A stretch of 64,000 bases of DNA from Botryotinia globosa (taxonomy: Eukaryota > Ascomycota > Leotiomycetes > Helotiales > Sclerotiniaceae): contig RCSZ01000016.1 of the NCBI GenBank assembly GCA_014898425.1, positions 992,001-1,056,000 of the forward strand. Direction: 5' to 3'. A program made the position numbers and the translations under genes. The notes below the pieces were generated by a model that saw only the letters and a list, made by a program, of their open reading frames with translations, was not told the origin of the DNA and did not search any database. Positions 23,520 through 35,383 of this stretch are shown here, piece after piece. Within the stretch, counting starts at the first letter, position 1, and each line of letters begins with the position of its first letter.

Positions 23520-24038
23520 TGGGTTTTATGGTGTGCATGTGGTAATTGTAATATACATACACTTGTATATTGATGGATTTAACGAGATGGCAGCAACTTG
23601 ACTGTTATGAATCTTTTGATACATAGCGAAAATGAACGATGGATATGATATTTCACGATTGTGACATGTATTGATACTGATCAAATACTGTGAAAGATAT
23701 AATGTCTAGATGTCACTTGACTGTTGCCTTTTCAGAACTTAAGATTATATTTGGTGTGTGACATGCTCTCATCTCAAGTTTGATAGAACGAGAGAAAATA
23801 TTCCGTGCAACATTCAAGTAAATATAAAAACGTTCTGCAGGTAAACCAAAAACAAAAATATAAAGAGCGTCAAAATGTATATAGAAGTTTCCTAGGTGTG
23901 TAGGAAGGGTTGTCACTTCAGCATTATGAGTGTGGCGTGATGAGTATATATTGTCAGATTGCGTTACGTTCCTCAACAATCACTAAATCATTCATGGTTC
24001 AGTGGTACCCCGACCTGATCGAGTTCACTCGATTATCA
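23520..24038. other. intergenic, nothing recognised before tRNA-Tyr
   Basis: AT-rich spacer between the octopine dehydrogenase-like gene and the tRNA. No supported feature. Confidence 0.45.
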
Positions 24039-24125
24039 CTCTCGGTCGTCTAGTTGGTTTATGACGTCAGACTGTAATTGTACATTGTAATCTGGATGTC
24101 GCGTGTTCGACTCACGCCTGAGAGA
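24039..24125 (+). tRNA. tRNA-Tyr (GTA) with 12-nt intron
   Basis: The acceptor stem CTCTCGG pairs with CTGAGAG (one G-T). The D arm is GTC...GAC with GTTGG in its loop, the anticodon stem is TCAGA/TCTGG, and the anticodon loop is CTGTAA with anticodon GTA. The T arm is GCGTG TTCGACT CACGC. The intron follows A37 and reads TTGTACATTGTA. The discriminator base is A, and a T-rich RNA polymerase III terminator starts at 24128. The overall layout mirrors yeast tRNA-Tyr, which also has an intron at this site. Confidence 0.93.
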
Positions 24126-24672
24126 CTTTCTTTTTGGATTTTTTTGGATTTATCTTAGGTGATGATGTTGGAAGACTTTTCGTTTTTGGAGGAGATGACT
24201 CGAGGATGGCTTGGGCGGTTGGTGGTGGGGTATTTTGGTTTCACGTGATGATGATGATAAGATAGATAATGGATGTTTCAGAATGTTATAATGTAAATTT
24301 CACAGGTATTATCTAGGAATACATACATAGGTACGTCCTACAAAATGAACTAACGACTAATAACTACATATATCAATATCAAATCATGCTTCTCAAGCTA
24401 GTTATATATCTTCCAACGCTAGCAATATCTTGCTGTCTACTTTGTATGTTGAAGATCCACATTCTCCAAAAGAGGTTGGGCAATTGTAGATCATCCGACC
24501 TTCACCCGTGTACTCACTCGTATGAGTCGCACTCATTTCATCGGCGCGGGGAAATTTAAATAATTTTTTTGTTTCCTCTTTCATCTCCAACCCCGCCATT
24601 CCCTCCAAATTATATATCGAAAATTCGAACAATTCTCGAGTTGTGCTTCATCGCACAACAGGCAGAGACAGG

Positions 24673-27600
24673 ATGGAATACCTTAAATTGCCTGGAGATT
24701 CCTGCTTCACTCCAGCTGAGGCTACAAAGCTCGCGGCTAGAATCAATGATGTTCATCAAGTGAAGGTAGAACTTACAGGTGTTTGGATTCATTATGCACA
24801 TTTGAGACACTCGGATCCAGAAACTGAAGCCAAGATCAAACAATTGCTTCCAGTCTCCGGAGTGGATTTGGAGGCTAAATTGGGAAGCAAGATTTATTGT
24901 AAGTCGTCACTGATTCATTGTCCAACACAACTGGGCATTGAAAAGTGCTTATTGAGGGTTTCAATGCGCGCACTCCATGGCCTCTCGTCACTTTTTACAT
25001 ACTGCAGTGCAGTGTAAGCAAACACTAACCCTCCAATCTACTAGATGTTACTCCAAGAAATCTTTCTCCATGGAGTTCCAAGGCTACAAACATCGCACAT
25101 GTCTGCGGTCTCGAATCCCAAGTTCACAGAATTGAAAGAGGTCGGGCTATTTTGATAAAATTTGCGGAACCATCTGAGGCAGAGGTGAGCATCAGTGATT
25201 TCATCTCAGTACATGTTCCCTTATGTGGAGAATTATTTGGAGATTCAATACTATCTGGATGCTCAGACCAATTACTGACTTCCTAATTCTCAAGAAGGAG
25301 GATCTGCCATTCAAAGATATTCTTTACGATCGCATGACCGAGAACATCAGTGCCGAGGAACCAGATGTGCACAAACTTTTCGAAGAAGGGGAACCAATTC
25401 CCTTGGAAGTTGTTGATCTTTGGGTAGAGGGTTCAACTCCGATCGAAGTTTTGAAAGCATACAACGTGAAGCGTGGTCTCGCTCTAGATACCCCAGAAAT
25501 GGAATACCTTGTTGAAAAATACACCCAACACGGCAGATCACCTACCGATGTCGAATTGTTTATGTTTGCGCAGGTCAACTCTGAGCATTGTAGACATAAG
25601 CAATTCAATGCAAACTGGACAATCGATGGCATGGGTATGGATATGAGCTTATTTGGAATGATTCGAAACACCCACAAGAAAAATCCAGATTTCACCGTAT
25701 CAGCTTATAGCGACAATGCTGCCGTTTTACAAGGAGAGATGGCCAGTCACTGGGCCCCCGAATACTCTACTGGTAGTTGGAAGCAAACCCCTGAGGTTGT
25801 GCATATCCTAGCGAAGGTGGAGACTCATAACCATCCCACAGCAATCTCACCTTTCCCAGGAGCAGCGACCGGTTCAGGAGGAGAAATTAGAGATGAAGGT
25901 GCTGTGGGTAGAGGATCCAGCCCCAAAGCTGGTCTTTGTGGATTCTGGGTTTCAGACCTTTTGATTCCAGGACATAAGCAACCATGGGAAATGGATGTTG
26001 GCAAGCCAGCACATTATGCCAGTAGTTTGGACATTATGTTGGAGGCACCAATTGGTAGTGCTAGATTCAACAACGAGTTTGGTAGACCATGTCTTGCTGG
26101 AACCTTCCGTACTCTCCTTACAGATGCAGATACTTCAACGGACGAGTTTCGTGGATACCACAAGCCTATCATGATCGCTGGTGGACTCGGTACTGTTAGA
26201 CCAGAACATGCCATCAAGAATGGCAATGACGTCAAGCCAGAAGCTCATGTAATTGTTCTTGGTGGCCCAGCAATGCTGATTGGTCTTGGTGGAGGTGCAG
26301 CTTCAAGTAACACATCTGCTGGCGAAAGCTCGGTTGAGCTTGACTTCGACAGTGTTCAGCGAGGAAATCCAGAAATGGAAAGAAGAGCTCAGATGGTTAT
26401 TGATCATTGCAGAGCCTTGAAGGATGAGAATCCTATTGCATTCATCCATGATGTAGGAGCAGGTGGATTATCCAACGCTTTGCCGGAGCTTGTTAAGGAT
26501 GCTGGATATGGTGGTAAATTCGAGCTTAGAAATGTTGAGAGTGCGGATGGCAGTATGAGTCCTTTACAAATCTGGTGCTGCGAAGCTCAAGAACGTTACG
26601 TCTTGATTGTCAACAAGGAAGACCTTGGCAGATTTACGAGCATCGCCAGTAAGTTTCGTCTTTAAACGTGGTAAATCTTATACTAATCATCGACAGAACG
26701 TGAACGATGTGGCTTCTCCAATGTCGGAACTGTTGTTCCCAAGGATCAAGATGGAGTTGCCAAACTTGTGGTAACTGATCGAGATTCTACGAAGCACCCT
26801 ACACCCATCGATCTCCCTATGTCTACTCTGTTCCCCAAGGACAGGAAATTAGAAAGAATCGTTCAGTCTAGGAAACCACAGCTTCTCCCATTCAACGCAG
26901 AGAAATCCCTCAGAGAAGCATACCCCCAAATTCCCGATCATGATCTTTTAAGAATGGCTATCGAGCGTGTCTTTTCGCTTCCATCTGTTGGCTCCAAATC
27001 CTTCCTCATTACTATCGGTGATCGTTCTGTTGGAGGTTTGACCGTTCGCGACCAAATGGTCGGACCATGGCAAACCCCTGTCGCAGACGTAGCTGTCACA
27101 GCTAGTGCTCTTAACATTGGTGGTAAATTGAAGACTGGTGAGGCTATGGCTATGGGTGAAAAGCCTACGTTGGCTTTGATCTCGGGTGCAGCTTCGGCTA
27201 GAATGGCTGTTGCCGAAAGTTTAATGAACATTGGTGCAGCACATCTTCTCGGCAACTTGCCTCGTATCCGTTTATCTGCCAACTGGATGGCTGCAGTCAA
27301 CCAACCTGGTGAAGGTGCAGCTTTGTACGAGGCAGTTCAAGCCATTGGAATGGATCTCTGTCCTAAGTTGGGAGTCAGCATCCCTGTCGGCAAAGACTCA
27401 ACATCAATGAAAGCCTCGTGGAAGGATCAAAAGAGTGGAGATTCTAAAACAGTCACCGCTCCTATGACTGTGGTTATTTCAGCCTTTGCGCCAGTCGCAA
27501 ATGTTCGTAACACATGGACACCTGCACTCCGAAGACTTGAAGATGTCGGAGAGACTACATTGATGTATGTTGATCTTGCTCAAGGCCACAAGGCTATGGG

Positions 27601-29032
27601 TGGATCAGCCCTTGCGCAATCTTTCGGTCAAGTTGGAGATGAAGCACCGGATGTCAGAGATACTGATCTCATCATTGACTACTTTGATGCTCTACAACAA
27701 TTACACGAGTCGGGAGTAGTGTTAGCCTACCATGATATCTCAGATGGTGGTCTGTTGACTACCATCGCCGAAATGATGTTTGCTGGACGATGTGGCGCTG
27801 AGATCATGCTTGATGGAGTTTCTAAGAGCGCATCCCCATCTCACATCATCGAAGCTTTGTTCAACGAAGAACTTGGTGCTGTTTTCCAAGTTCGAAAATC
27901 GGACGAGGTCAACTTTATGAGATGCTTTGCTACCTGTGGTCCTCCACCAGGACTCATCAGAAAGATTGGACGAGTACCAGCTGCATCAAAACAACAACTC
28001 GCCATTCGCTACGGACAGAAGCCAATCTTACACATGTCAAGATCTGAGCTTCAACAACAATGGACCAAGACATCTTACCAGATGCAACGTCTCAGAGACA
28101 ACGTTGATTGTGCTGACGTCGAATTTGAGAATATCAAGGATGATCGTGATCCTGGTCTCCACTATACCCTTACCTATGAACCTAAGGAGAACATTCTTCC
28201 ATTGACGGCATCAATCACATCCACCTTCTCTAAGGCGCCTCGCGTAGCTATCCTCCGTGAACAAGGAGTTAACGGACATGCCGAAATGGCATTTGCTTTC
28301 AAGGCTGCAGGATTTGACCCTATTGATGTACACATGACTGACATCATTTCCGGACACTATTCTCTGGCCAATTTTGTTGGTATTGCTGCCTGTGGTGGTT
28401 TCTCTTACGGTGATGTCATGGGTGCTGGTCGTGGATGGGCAAATTCCATTCTTATGCATGAACAAAAAGCTAGACCAGAGTTTGAGAATTTCTTCAAACG
28501 CCCTGATACATTCGCACTGGGTGTCTGCAATGGCTGCCAAATGCTTAGTCGCATATCTGAACTTATTCCCGGTACTTCTCATTGGCCTGTCTTCACCGAT
28601 AACCAATCTCAACAATTTGAAGGCAGAGTCAGCATGGTGAAGATCCAAGACAATGCCAAGAAACCATCTGTATTCCTCCACGGTATGAATGGTAGTTCTT
28701 TACCAATCGTTGTTTCACACGGTGAAGGTCGAGCTTCGTTCAAAAATGACACAGACTTGGGAGCCTTGAACTCTGATAACCTCATCCCAATCAGATACAC
28801 AGATAACCTTGACAAACCCACAATGAGATACCCATACAATCCAAACGGTAGTCCTGAGGGTATTGCAGCAGTGAGAAGTTTGGATGGAAGAGTCTTGGCT
28901 ATGATGCCTCATCCGGAGAGAACTATCATGGCAGATGTCGGTAGTTACGTGCCAAAGGAGAGTGCAGAGGAGTGGGGAGAATTCGGTCCTTGGGTCAGAA
29001 TGTTTAAGAGTGCTAGAAGATGGGTCGGATGA
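24673..29032 (+). CDS. ADE6: phosphoribosylformylglycinamidine synthase (FGAM synthase)
   Basis: Four exons (24673-24898, 25045-25184, 25295-26648, 26697-29032) join in frame to 1351 aa, the normal eukaryotic PurL length (yeast Ade6 is about 1358). It converts FGAR, glutamine and ATP to FGAM, step four of purine synthesis. The large form fuses an N-terminal PurS-like domain, a linker, two ATP-grasp-like PurL halves, and a C-terminal class I glutamine amidotransferase. Visible signatures include [32 protein letters not shown] and GLGGGAASS. The amidotransferase triad is Cys1184 in GVCNGC, His1312 and Glu1314 in MPHPER. Introns are 146, 110 and 48 nt. The start at 24673 ([10 protein letters not shown]) fits the family; an in-frame ATG ten codons upstream is less likely. 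The tRNA-Tyr gene lies about 550 bp upstream. Confidence 0.97.
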
Positions 29033-29954
29033 TTGGATTGTTGTGACGTGAGATGATATGAATGGGATATATGGAGAAAAAATGGCTAAAATTGGGTTAA
29101 GATATCATTGCGTGCGTGCTCGCATTTTAGTGTCAATGGAGTTTAGGGGCGGATATTGAAATAGATAGATGTTTATCACGCGAATATTGACAAAATTGGG
29201 TTCTTCTTTTGCATATTTTTGATTTGTTTGAAGTAGATGTGAAATCTGAAGTATTTTGGAGCTAATTGCAAATTTGTGGAGAACTGCCTAATCCGGGACT
29301 TTCTGGATAAGAGCAACGCCATTCTACGCCCTTCACCCTTATTTGAATGCATCGCTTTGCCGTCTCTTTTCTCAGAATACCCTCAACTGGAGTGAGCGCC
29401 TTACTCCATGCCTAGTATTCCAATCATTCGTGGGTACGTACTGTGGTGTGTTGTTGCGGCGGGGATGGCTATACTGCGGCATTGCACTTTCTTGCCAACG
29501 ATATCTGGGTTTCCAGTAACCGCCGTGCTCATTGTGTTCGAGGCTCGATATTCAGTGTATTAAGTTCCGCCCATGATGATATTCGAGAGGACTATTTGTT
29601 AATCTTAAAGGTACTTCAAAGGATGTTTATATAAGGTGGTGCGATGTGTGCATTAGGGGTATCGAATCAGCCAGACGCATATATGAGAGGGTTTGAAATT
29701 TCCATTCGTGCCTCTTCATGACTGTAATTAGGAGGCTCATTCACTTAGATCTTGAGATCTAGGGTCGTATATAAAGGTGTCGAATAAAATGTGACAGCTG
29801 TTAGTGAGGCTCTTGTGGGGAGCTAATGCTGACTTCTGGGGCGAATGATAGTCTCATCGAGGATAAGAAGGGATAGGATGGGAGGATCAAGTGGAATGAT
29901 TTGTTCGATAATCCTGGAGTACACTTCTCCCCTCGTGCCCAAGTCAAAAGACTT
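29033..29954. other. convergent 3' intergenic region
   Basis: Spacer between ADE6 and the convergent GRF-finger gene. Short frames only; no recognised feature. Confidence 0.5.
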
Positions 29955-31139
29955 CTAGCCAGCATTCTGAGCCCTGAGACGCTTGATAATTGCTTCGTCC
30001 ATATCGTGCTTATATTCGAGTTGGGTAATCTTTTGTTGAAGCTCTGCAATTTTTGTATCTTTGGTTTTAAGAGCTACGCGTGTGATATCCCGACCTTTCA
30101 CGATACCAGATATTTTTAGTGCATGTCTGGCTAGCATTTGACGTAGTTGAGCGGAGACTTCATCGTCGATATGTTGATCCTTGAGGAGATTCATAATATC
30201 TTCCGTCATGTCGTAGTTTTGCGGCGAATCCCCTGTGCTGCCCTTTGAAGGAGAAGCCATGAACTTGGGAGGTGGACCCATCGTAACATCTCTGAATCTG
30301 ATGGGAGAAGGTGTCTCCGCGGGACTAAATAAAACGGATCGTTCATTCCCATCCCACATCCCACCATTTATTCTTTTGCGGCTCGTAGAAGGATTACCAA
30401 AAATATCTGCGTCCCGTGTACCTTTTGTCGTAGGCGTAGGATACATGTTGGCACCATTACTTTCTCCTTCGCCCCGCTTTCTTTTACTCCCCGGTGTTGC
30501 TGTCTTGCCATCCATCTTCCCCTTTCTTGGAGTCTCTGGAAAGCTTCCAGGGTCCGTTCTCTCAACAGTCTTGACTACTTTCTCCTCATCGTCTCGAGTC
30601 AAAGGCCACGCCCCAAACTCATCATCCTCCTTCTTCCCAATATCTTCAAGCCATTTGTTACTAGCAATCGCATGCCCTTCCAACGTCCTTTTATCTTTCG
30701 ATGGAGTCACTGGTGAGCGCGATTCGGGTGTATGAGGTTCCGTTCTTGTATTATTCAGAATTGCGCCCATCTCTCTTCCTTTGGCTTTATCGTCCCATAG
30801 AAAAAAACCGCAGCTAGAATCTTTTGGTTCTTGACATGTGTAGAACCATCGACCTTTATTTGCTCCTTCTTTCTTGACTTGAAATCTTACGGCGGGTAGT
30901 CTGGGGTTGCAATTGCCTGTCACTATGTTAACTAAATGATAAATAGATATGTCGTCTCGAGGTAGCTTACACTGCCAGTTGCCATCAGAAAAGAGTCCAT
31001 TCAGAGCAACCTTTGTCTGTGTTGCTTTGAATGATGGTGCTTTGGATGGTGTCGCTCTGGATGGCGTTGCTTTGGATGGTGTTACTTTGGATGATGTTGC
31101 GCCATTGCGCTTTTGAGGTGTGTTAAATACACTATACAT
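29955..31139 (-). CDS. GRF-type zinc-finger protein with C-terminal coiled coil
   Basis: Exons 31139-30971 and 30916-29955 join across a 54-nt intron and give 376 aa. The first 40 residues are a degenerate TPSK/TPSR repeat, probably phosphorylated linkers. The intron falls inside the zinc finger. After splicing the finger reads WQCNCNPRLPAVRF, then NKGRWFYTCQEPKDSSCGFF (about residues 53-100). It has the CxC-C-C ligand pattern and the G-R-x-F core that names GRF domains. GRF fingers bind single-stranded DNA in enzymes such as Ape2 and Top3a. Here no catalytic domain follows, only a long polar region with TP/SP sites and a C-terminal coiled coil (about 330-375). A role in DNA or RNA transactions is inference. 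Confidence 0.85.
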   Translation of the reverse strand: MYSVFNTPQKRNGATSSKVTPSKATPSRATPSKAPSFKATQTKVALNGLFSDGNWQCKLPRDDISIYHLVNIVTGNCNPRLPAVRFQVKKEGANKGRWFYTCQEPKDSSCGFFLWDDKAKGREMGAILNNTRTEPHTPESRSPVTPSKDKRTLEGHAIASNKWLEDIGKKEDDEFGAWPLTRDDEEKVVKTVERTDPGSFPETPRKGKMDGKTATPGSKRKRGEGESNGANMYPTPTTKGTRDADIFGNPSTSRKRINGGMWDGNERSVLFSPAETPSPIRFRDVTMGPPPKFMASPSKGSTGDSPQNYDMTEDIMNLLKDQHIDDEVSAQLRQMLARHALKISGIVKGRDITRVALKTKDTKIAELQQKITQLEYKHDMDEAIIKRLRAQNAG

Positions 31140-31572
31140 TGTATATTAGTATGAGATGGAATTAGGTGTAGCAAGTCTTTCAAAGTATCATCGTCATTTC
31201 AAGAAGTGGTGGTAGTGAAACATCTCCCCTCTTGTTGACTTCGTCACCATCGCAACCATTGGAGGGATGATTAACTTTAATTATCCGTTATCTTATCGGA
31301 GAAGTCGATCTAGAAACTGCATCATCCACGAACATCGGATTTCGGATAAAGTCAACTACCGACCTAGTAAAATCAGGCTATTATGTCATCAATTATGGGA
31401 TTCATTATCTCCAAATTAATTATTGTTGAATCTGTTGATTTGACACAACATCTAATTCAATTCTTTCTAATTGTCATTGTCAAACATTTTTTCGTGTCTA
31501 TGGGCTTTGTATTATAAAACTTATCACGTCTGCCATTCCTGGCTTCAAATTGCCAAAACTACCACAGCCAAA
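31140..31572. other. divergent promoter of GRF-finger and PQ-loop genes
   Basis: An AT-rich 430-bp interval between two divergent starts; no distinct operator-like motif recognised. Confidence 0.5.
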
Positions 31573-32480
31573 ATGGGTCTCGTTTCATTTATCACTGGCT
31601 TTATAGCCCCTATGTTTATCATAATATCTCCCATAACGTCGTATGCGGATCAGACATACTCGATACATAGGAACAAGTCCAGTGCGGGATTTTCTTTGGA
31701 TATCCCTTTGATCATGCTTGTAGCATCGTTCTTGAGGTACGCTGTCCTGCAATGAGCATTGGAAGACTGATGCTAATCCTCCTTGTAGAGTTTTTTATTA
31801 TCCCGGAGCCCATTTCGATTCCTCCTTACTGATACAGTCATTCATTATGATTGGTATGCAAACCATTTTGCTGAAGGTTGCGCTTGATCATCGACCATCG
31901 CCATCGTCGAAAGGGGGAGACGCGGCTATACCATTTGCTGGGCACAGAGACGGGGATGGAGCGTCAAGACCATATAACTTCTGGCAATGGCGTTCCCCAA
32001 AACCGTACGCATTGACTCACTGTGTTGCTTACCAAAGGGTTACATGATGCTAACGAAAAAAATCACAGTTACTGGCAATTCCTCCTTTACCTATTCATAG
32101 CTCTCATCGCATGCGAACTCATTCTCTCTCCAGCTCCATGGTTCTATTCCGTCTACTCTGACACAATTGGCTACATTGGACTCGGTGTTGAAGCCACCCT
32201 CCCAATTCCTCAAATCATTGCAAACTACAAATCTCGATCCTGCAAAGGTTTCCGTTTTTCAGTCATGGCCAGCTGGATTGCCGGTGATATAATGAAGATG
32301 TTCTGGTTTTTTACGGCCACAAGTGCTATACCATGGGCTTTCAAACTTTGCGGAATGTTCCAGATGTGCTGCGATTTGTTCTTGGGGTTGCAATTTTGGA
32401 TGTATGGAGATGGTAATGGAAAGAAGAAGGATGATGACTTTAGAGCACCAACGGGGGAGAAAGATGGCCGGTTATCATGA
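31573..32480 (+). CDS. PQ-loop repeat membrane protein (Any1/SLC66A2-like)
   Basis: Exons 31573-31736, 31789-32004 and 32069-32480 (introns 52 and 64 nt) give 263 aa with frame kept. It is a multi-spanning protein. The first PQ-loop-like segment is ISPITSYADQTYSI with the conserved SSAGFSLDIPL. The second is LPIPQIIANYKSRSCKGFR, followed by SWIAGDIMKMFWFF. Between the two repeats sits a conserved LRVFYYPGAHFDSSLLIQS segment. Yeast Any1 and human PQLC1 share this order and work with phospholipid flippases at the Golgi and endosome; this is family-based inference. Note that the first repeat has lost the canonical PQ (reads SPITSYADQ). The C-terminus is short, charged and cytosolic (GKKKDDDFRA). 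Confidence 0.85.
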
Positions 32481-33372
32481 GACGAATGAGCCGAGAATCG
32501 GAAGTAGGGAGAAGAGCCGAACAAAATTTATAGATATCTGTTAATGAACAAGCGAGACAAACGAACGAACGAAACTAGAGACGAAAATGACGGGAAATGT
32601 TAGTTAGAATACATAATGAAGTTGGAGGATTTTCAACCTTACTAGAAAAATGTTAATGGTACATATAAATTTAATCAAATTCCTTTGTTGATGAGCATTT
32701 TGTCCTGAAATTAATGCGGACCCCCTCATACCGAATTCACAATTGCTTCATCTTGGACTTGTCGTGAGGAGTAGTTCCCGTGTTAGTGACACGATTGAGT
32801 TTCAACAGTCTGGTAGCCTGCTAGCGTGTATTTAAAGAATTCTGTCAAATGAGAAGAATCATCGAGTAACTAGGTAAATTGACATCCTAGTGGTCGCTAT
32901 TCAGCTTGGCACAAATGCTTCGGTTCACTTCTTGGAAGCTAGACGTCGCGTATTTATTAGCTACAGTAGTGCTCGAATTATTTCGTTTAAGATACATTCT
33001 ATTTCCATCTCTTGGCCGTCTCAATTGCCCAAAGTATAAACGCGTTCATACCCCTCAAGCCCTGGCCAATCTCACAACATAAATGTTCTCTCAATGTAAC
33101 ACATTCAATTCTCTACAGGCTGAAACTCTCACATTCCATTGGCCACAAAGCTTCCCGCCAATAAACCCCCAAGCCTCTGTGCGAGCTCAAATGAGGGGTA
33201 AGTTTAGCGGGAATGTAACAAAGGAGGGGTAAGCAACATCGAACCATAAAATTCATTTATATTGCTGAAGCTCTGTACAAAATCAAAATTACTCTTACTT
33301 TTATTTATCGCAACTCCAGTGTCTTAAATATTCTCCATTGTGAAAAATTACTAATTGAACCATTGTCAAAAA
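32481..33372. other. intergenic, nothing recognised
   Basis: Roughly 0.9 kb of AT-rich spacer forming the promoter of the downstream reductase. No gene or RNA supported. Confidence 0.45.
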
Positions 33373-34931
33373 ATGAGAGGCGTAGTAATTAAGGACCGTA
33401 ATTCCCCCTGGGAAGTCTCTAATGATCTGGAGAGACCTGTTCCGGGAAAACATCAGGTTTTGGTGAAATCGCTGGTTACAGGAATTAATCCTTTGTAAGT
33501 TCTCCGTTCCCCAGATTCCTCACACACACATTCTCTTACTCACTCTCTCTTCTTCGTACATCGCCTATCTTACCAATTCCCCTCACGAACATACCACTGA
33601 CCTAAAACTGAAGGGACAACATAATGCGACAGACTGGTTCCCTTATCCCATCATACCCAATAGTACTCGGCTGTGACGCCTCAGGAGTGGTTGTTGAATT
33701 AGGCCCTGGCGTTGAGAAATTCAGAGTTGGAGATGGCATTTTTGGATGTGCGACGAGAGTTGGAGAGGAGGGTTATGGCACTTTTCAGGAGTTTGTATGT
33801 TTGAGGTTCCTTTTCCATGAGGACAGAATACTTCGAATGATGAGTGAGGCGCGTAGTCTGAGAAATGAGGTTGGGTTGATGAGGAATGGAAAATGGTGGA
33901 ATGAAACAAGAGAGAGGCTAACATTCAACTATCTCCAATAGCACCTAATGGATGAGAAACTGGCGTTCAAGAGACCAGAAAGAGTGTCGGTTGAAGAAGC
34001 TGCGACAATTGGAGTGGGACTTTTGGTGAGCAAATCTTTCCTTCTTGCTAGTTATCATGCTATGGTATTGTGAATGAGCAATACTGACTGCAATAATGAT
34101 AGACGGCAGCGATTTGTCTAGATGAGGGAAATGATATCATGTATCCTGCCACTCGCGAGAATCAACCAGAATGGTTTATTGTTTTAGGAGGCACGTCGAA
34201 CGTCGGACAATACGGAATTAAGGTTAGTGTAGCTATATACATTTGGAAATATTGGCATTGACAAGTATCTAGCTTGCAAAATTGTGCGGATACCAAGTCC
34301 TTGCTTCATGCTCGCAATCTAATGCTGAGGTGAGTTTCGCAAAAGAGAATAAAATTGAAATGAGATTTGTGAAGTAGCTAACCTAACTCACTACAGCTTG
34401 TCACATCCGTCGGTGCAGATGCAACATTTGACTACAAACAATCTACCGAAACACAATTGTCTGAGATCGAAAAAATTACATCGGGAGAGTTCGCGGGTAT
34501 ATTCGATGCGTCGGCTGCTAGTTCCACAGTAGGCTTAGCTGCTTTGAATACCAAATCCACAGCCAAAACACAAAAAACATTCTCGACTACGAACGATTGG
34601 TATGTAAAAGCTTCCAATCTCTTCATGATCCGGAAATAACCACCACTAAATAACAAATAGGGACGAAATCGACGAACAAAAGGACATCAAAATTTATCAC
34701 GTCCACCTTGGACAAATGGGCAATTTTGGAGAGCCATTAGGCGACGCAACCAACAGCATTGTAGAGAAACTAATCCCAAGACTTGAAACCTTGCTTTGGA
34801 AAGGACTGTTGGAGCCAAATGAAGGAGAAGTAGTTGCGACTGGATTTGGAGGGGTAAGTTTTGGCGTTGATCTTTCGACGAAAAATGAGATTGGAGGGAA
34901 GAAGATATTGGTTAAGCTGCAGGATTTGTAA
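33373..34931 (+). CDS. medium-chain (MDR) zinc-binding-dehydrogenase-like reductase, ToxD-like
   Basis: Seven exons were placed: 33373-33494, 33614-33794, 33942-34025, 34103-34222, 34273-34329, 34397-34599 and 34661-34931. They give 345 aa; every junction is GT-AG and in frame. The GroES-like N-domain has GKHQVLVKSLVTGINPLD and PIVLGCDASGVVVELG. The Rossmann domain has VLGGTSNVGQYGIKLAKLCG (about 160-180) and SVGADATFDY. The typical catalytic-zinc Cys/His ligands are absent, so it is more likely an NADPH-dependent quinone or enoyl reductase. Stand-alone trans-enoyl reductases of polyketide clusters belong to this group, but no polyketide synthase is present here. It lies 450 bp before, and co-directional with, a secreted GMC oxidoreductase. 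Confidence 0.87.
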
Positions 34932-35383
34932 TGCGGAGGTGCATTCATCAATATGGTAATCATATGATGCCACTTACTAGTCTTTAGTGAGAACCCTGAA
35001 GACTTGGTTTAACTGATATAAGTTATTGAATAAATCAGAGTGCAGCCATGTGACGGTAATAGTAAGCGTGAGTGTAACGGGATATATGCTAAAATCCATT
35101 CTGGGAACTTCTGGTTCAGCTATTTGCTGAATGATATGTGTGTAACTCGAATAACTCTTTGACACGTCTGGCCTTCCAATCAGAATTAGATGTTGAGCTT
35201 ACTGCTGCCCGGATCAGGTCACAGCAAGGGACGGCACAAATGTAGGCCTGACTTGGCAATGTAACTCTCGGGTGAGGATCTCTTGCAGCCCTTCAGCATT
35301 TAAGTAAAGCATTTACCTACCCATTCATTACTTGGTACAAGTGGTGAAAGTTCGTACCGCCTTCTCCTCTATACTGCTTCAGC
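34932..35383. other. short intergenic region, nothing recognised
   Basis: Spacer of 450 bp between the MDR reductase stop and the GMC start. Confidence 0.5.
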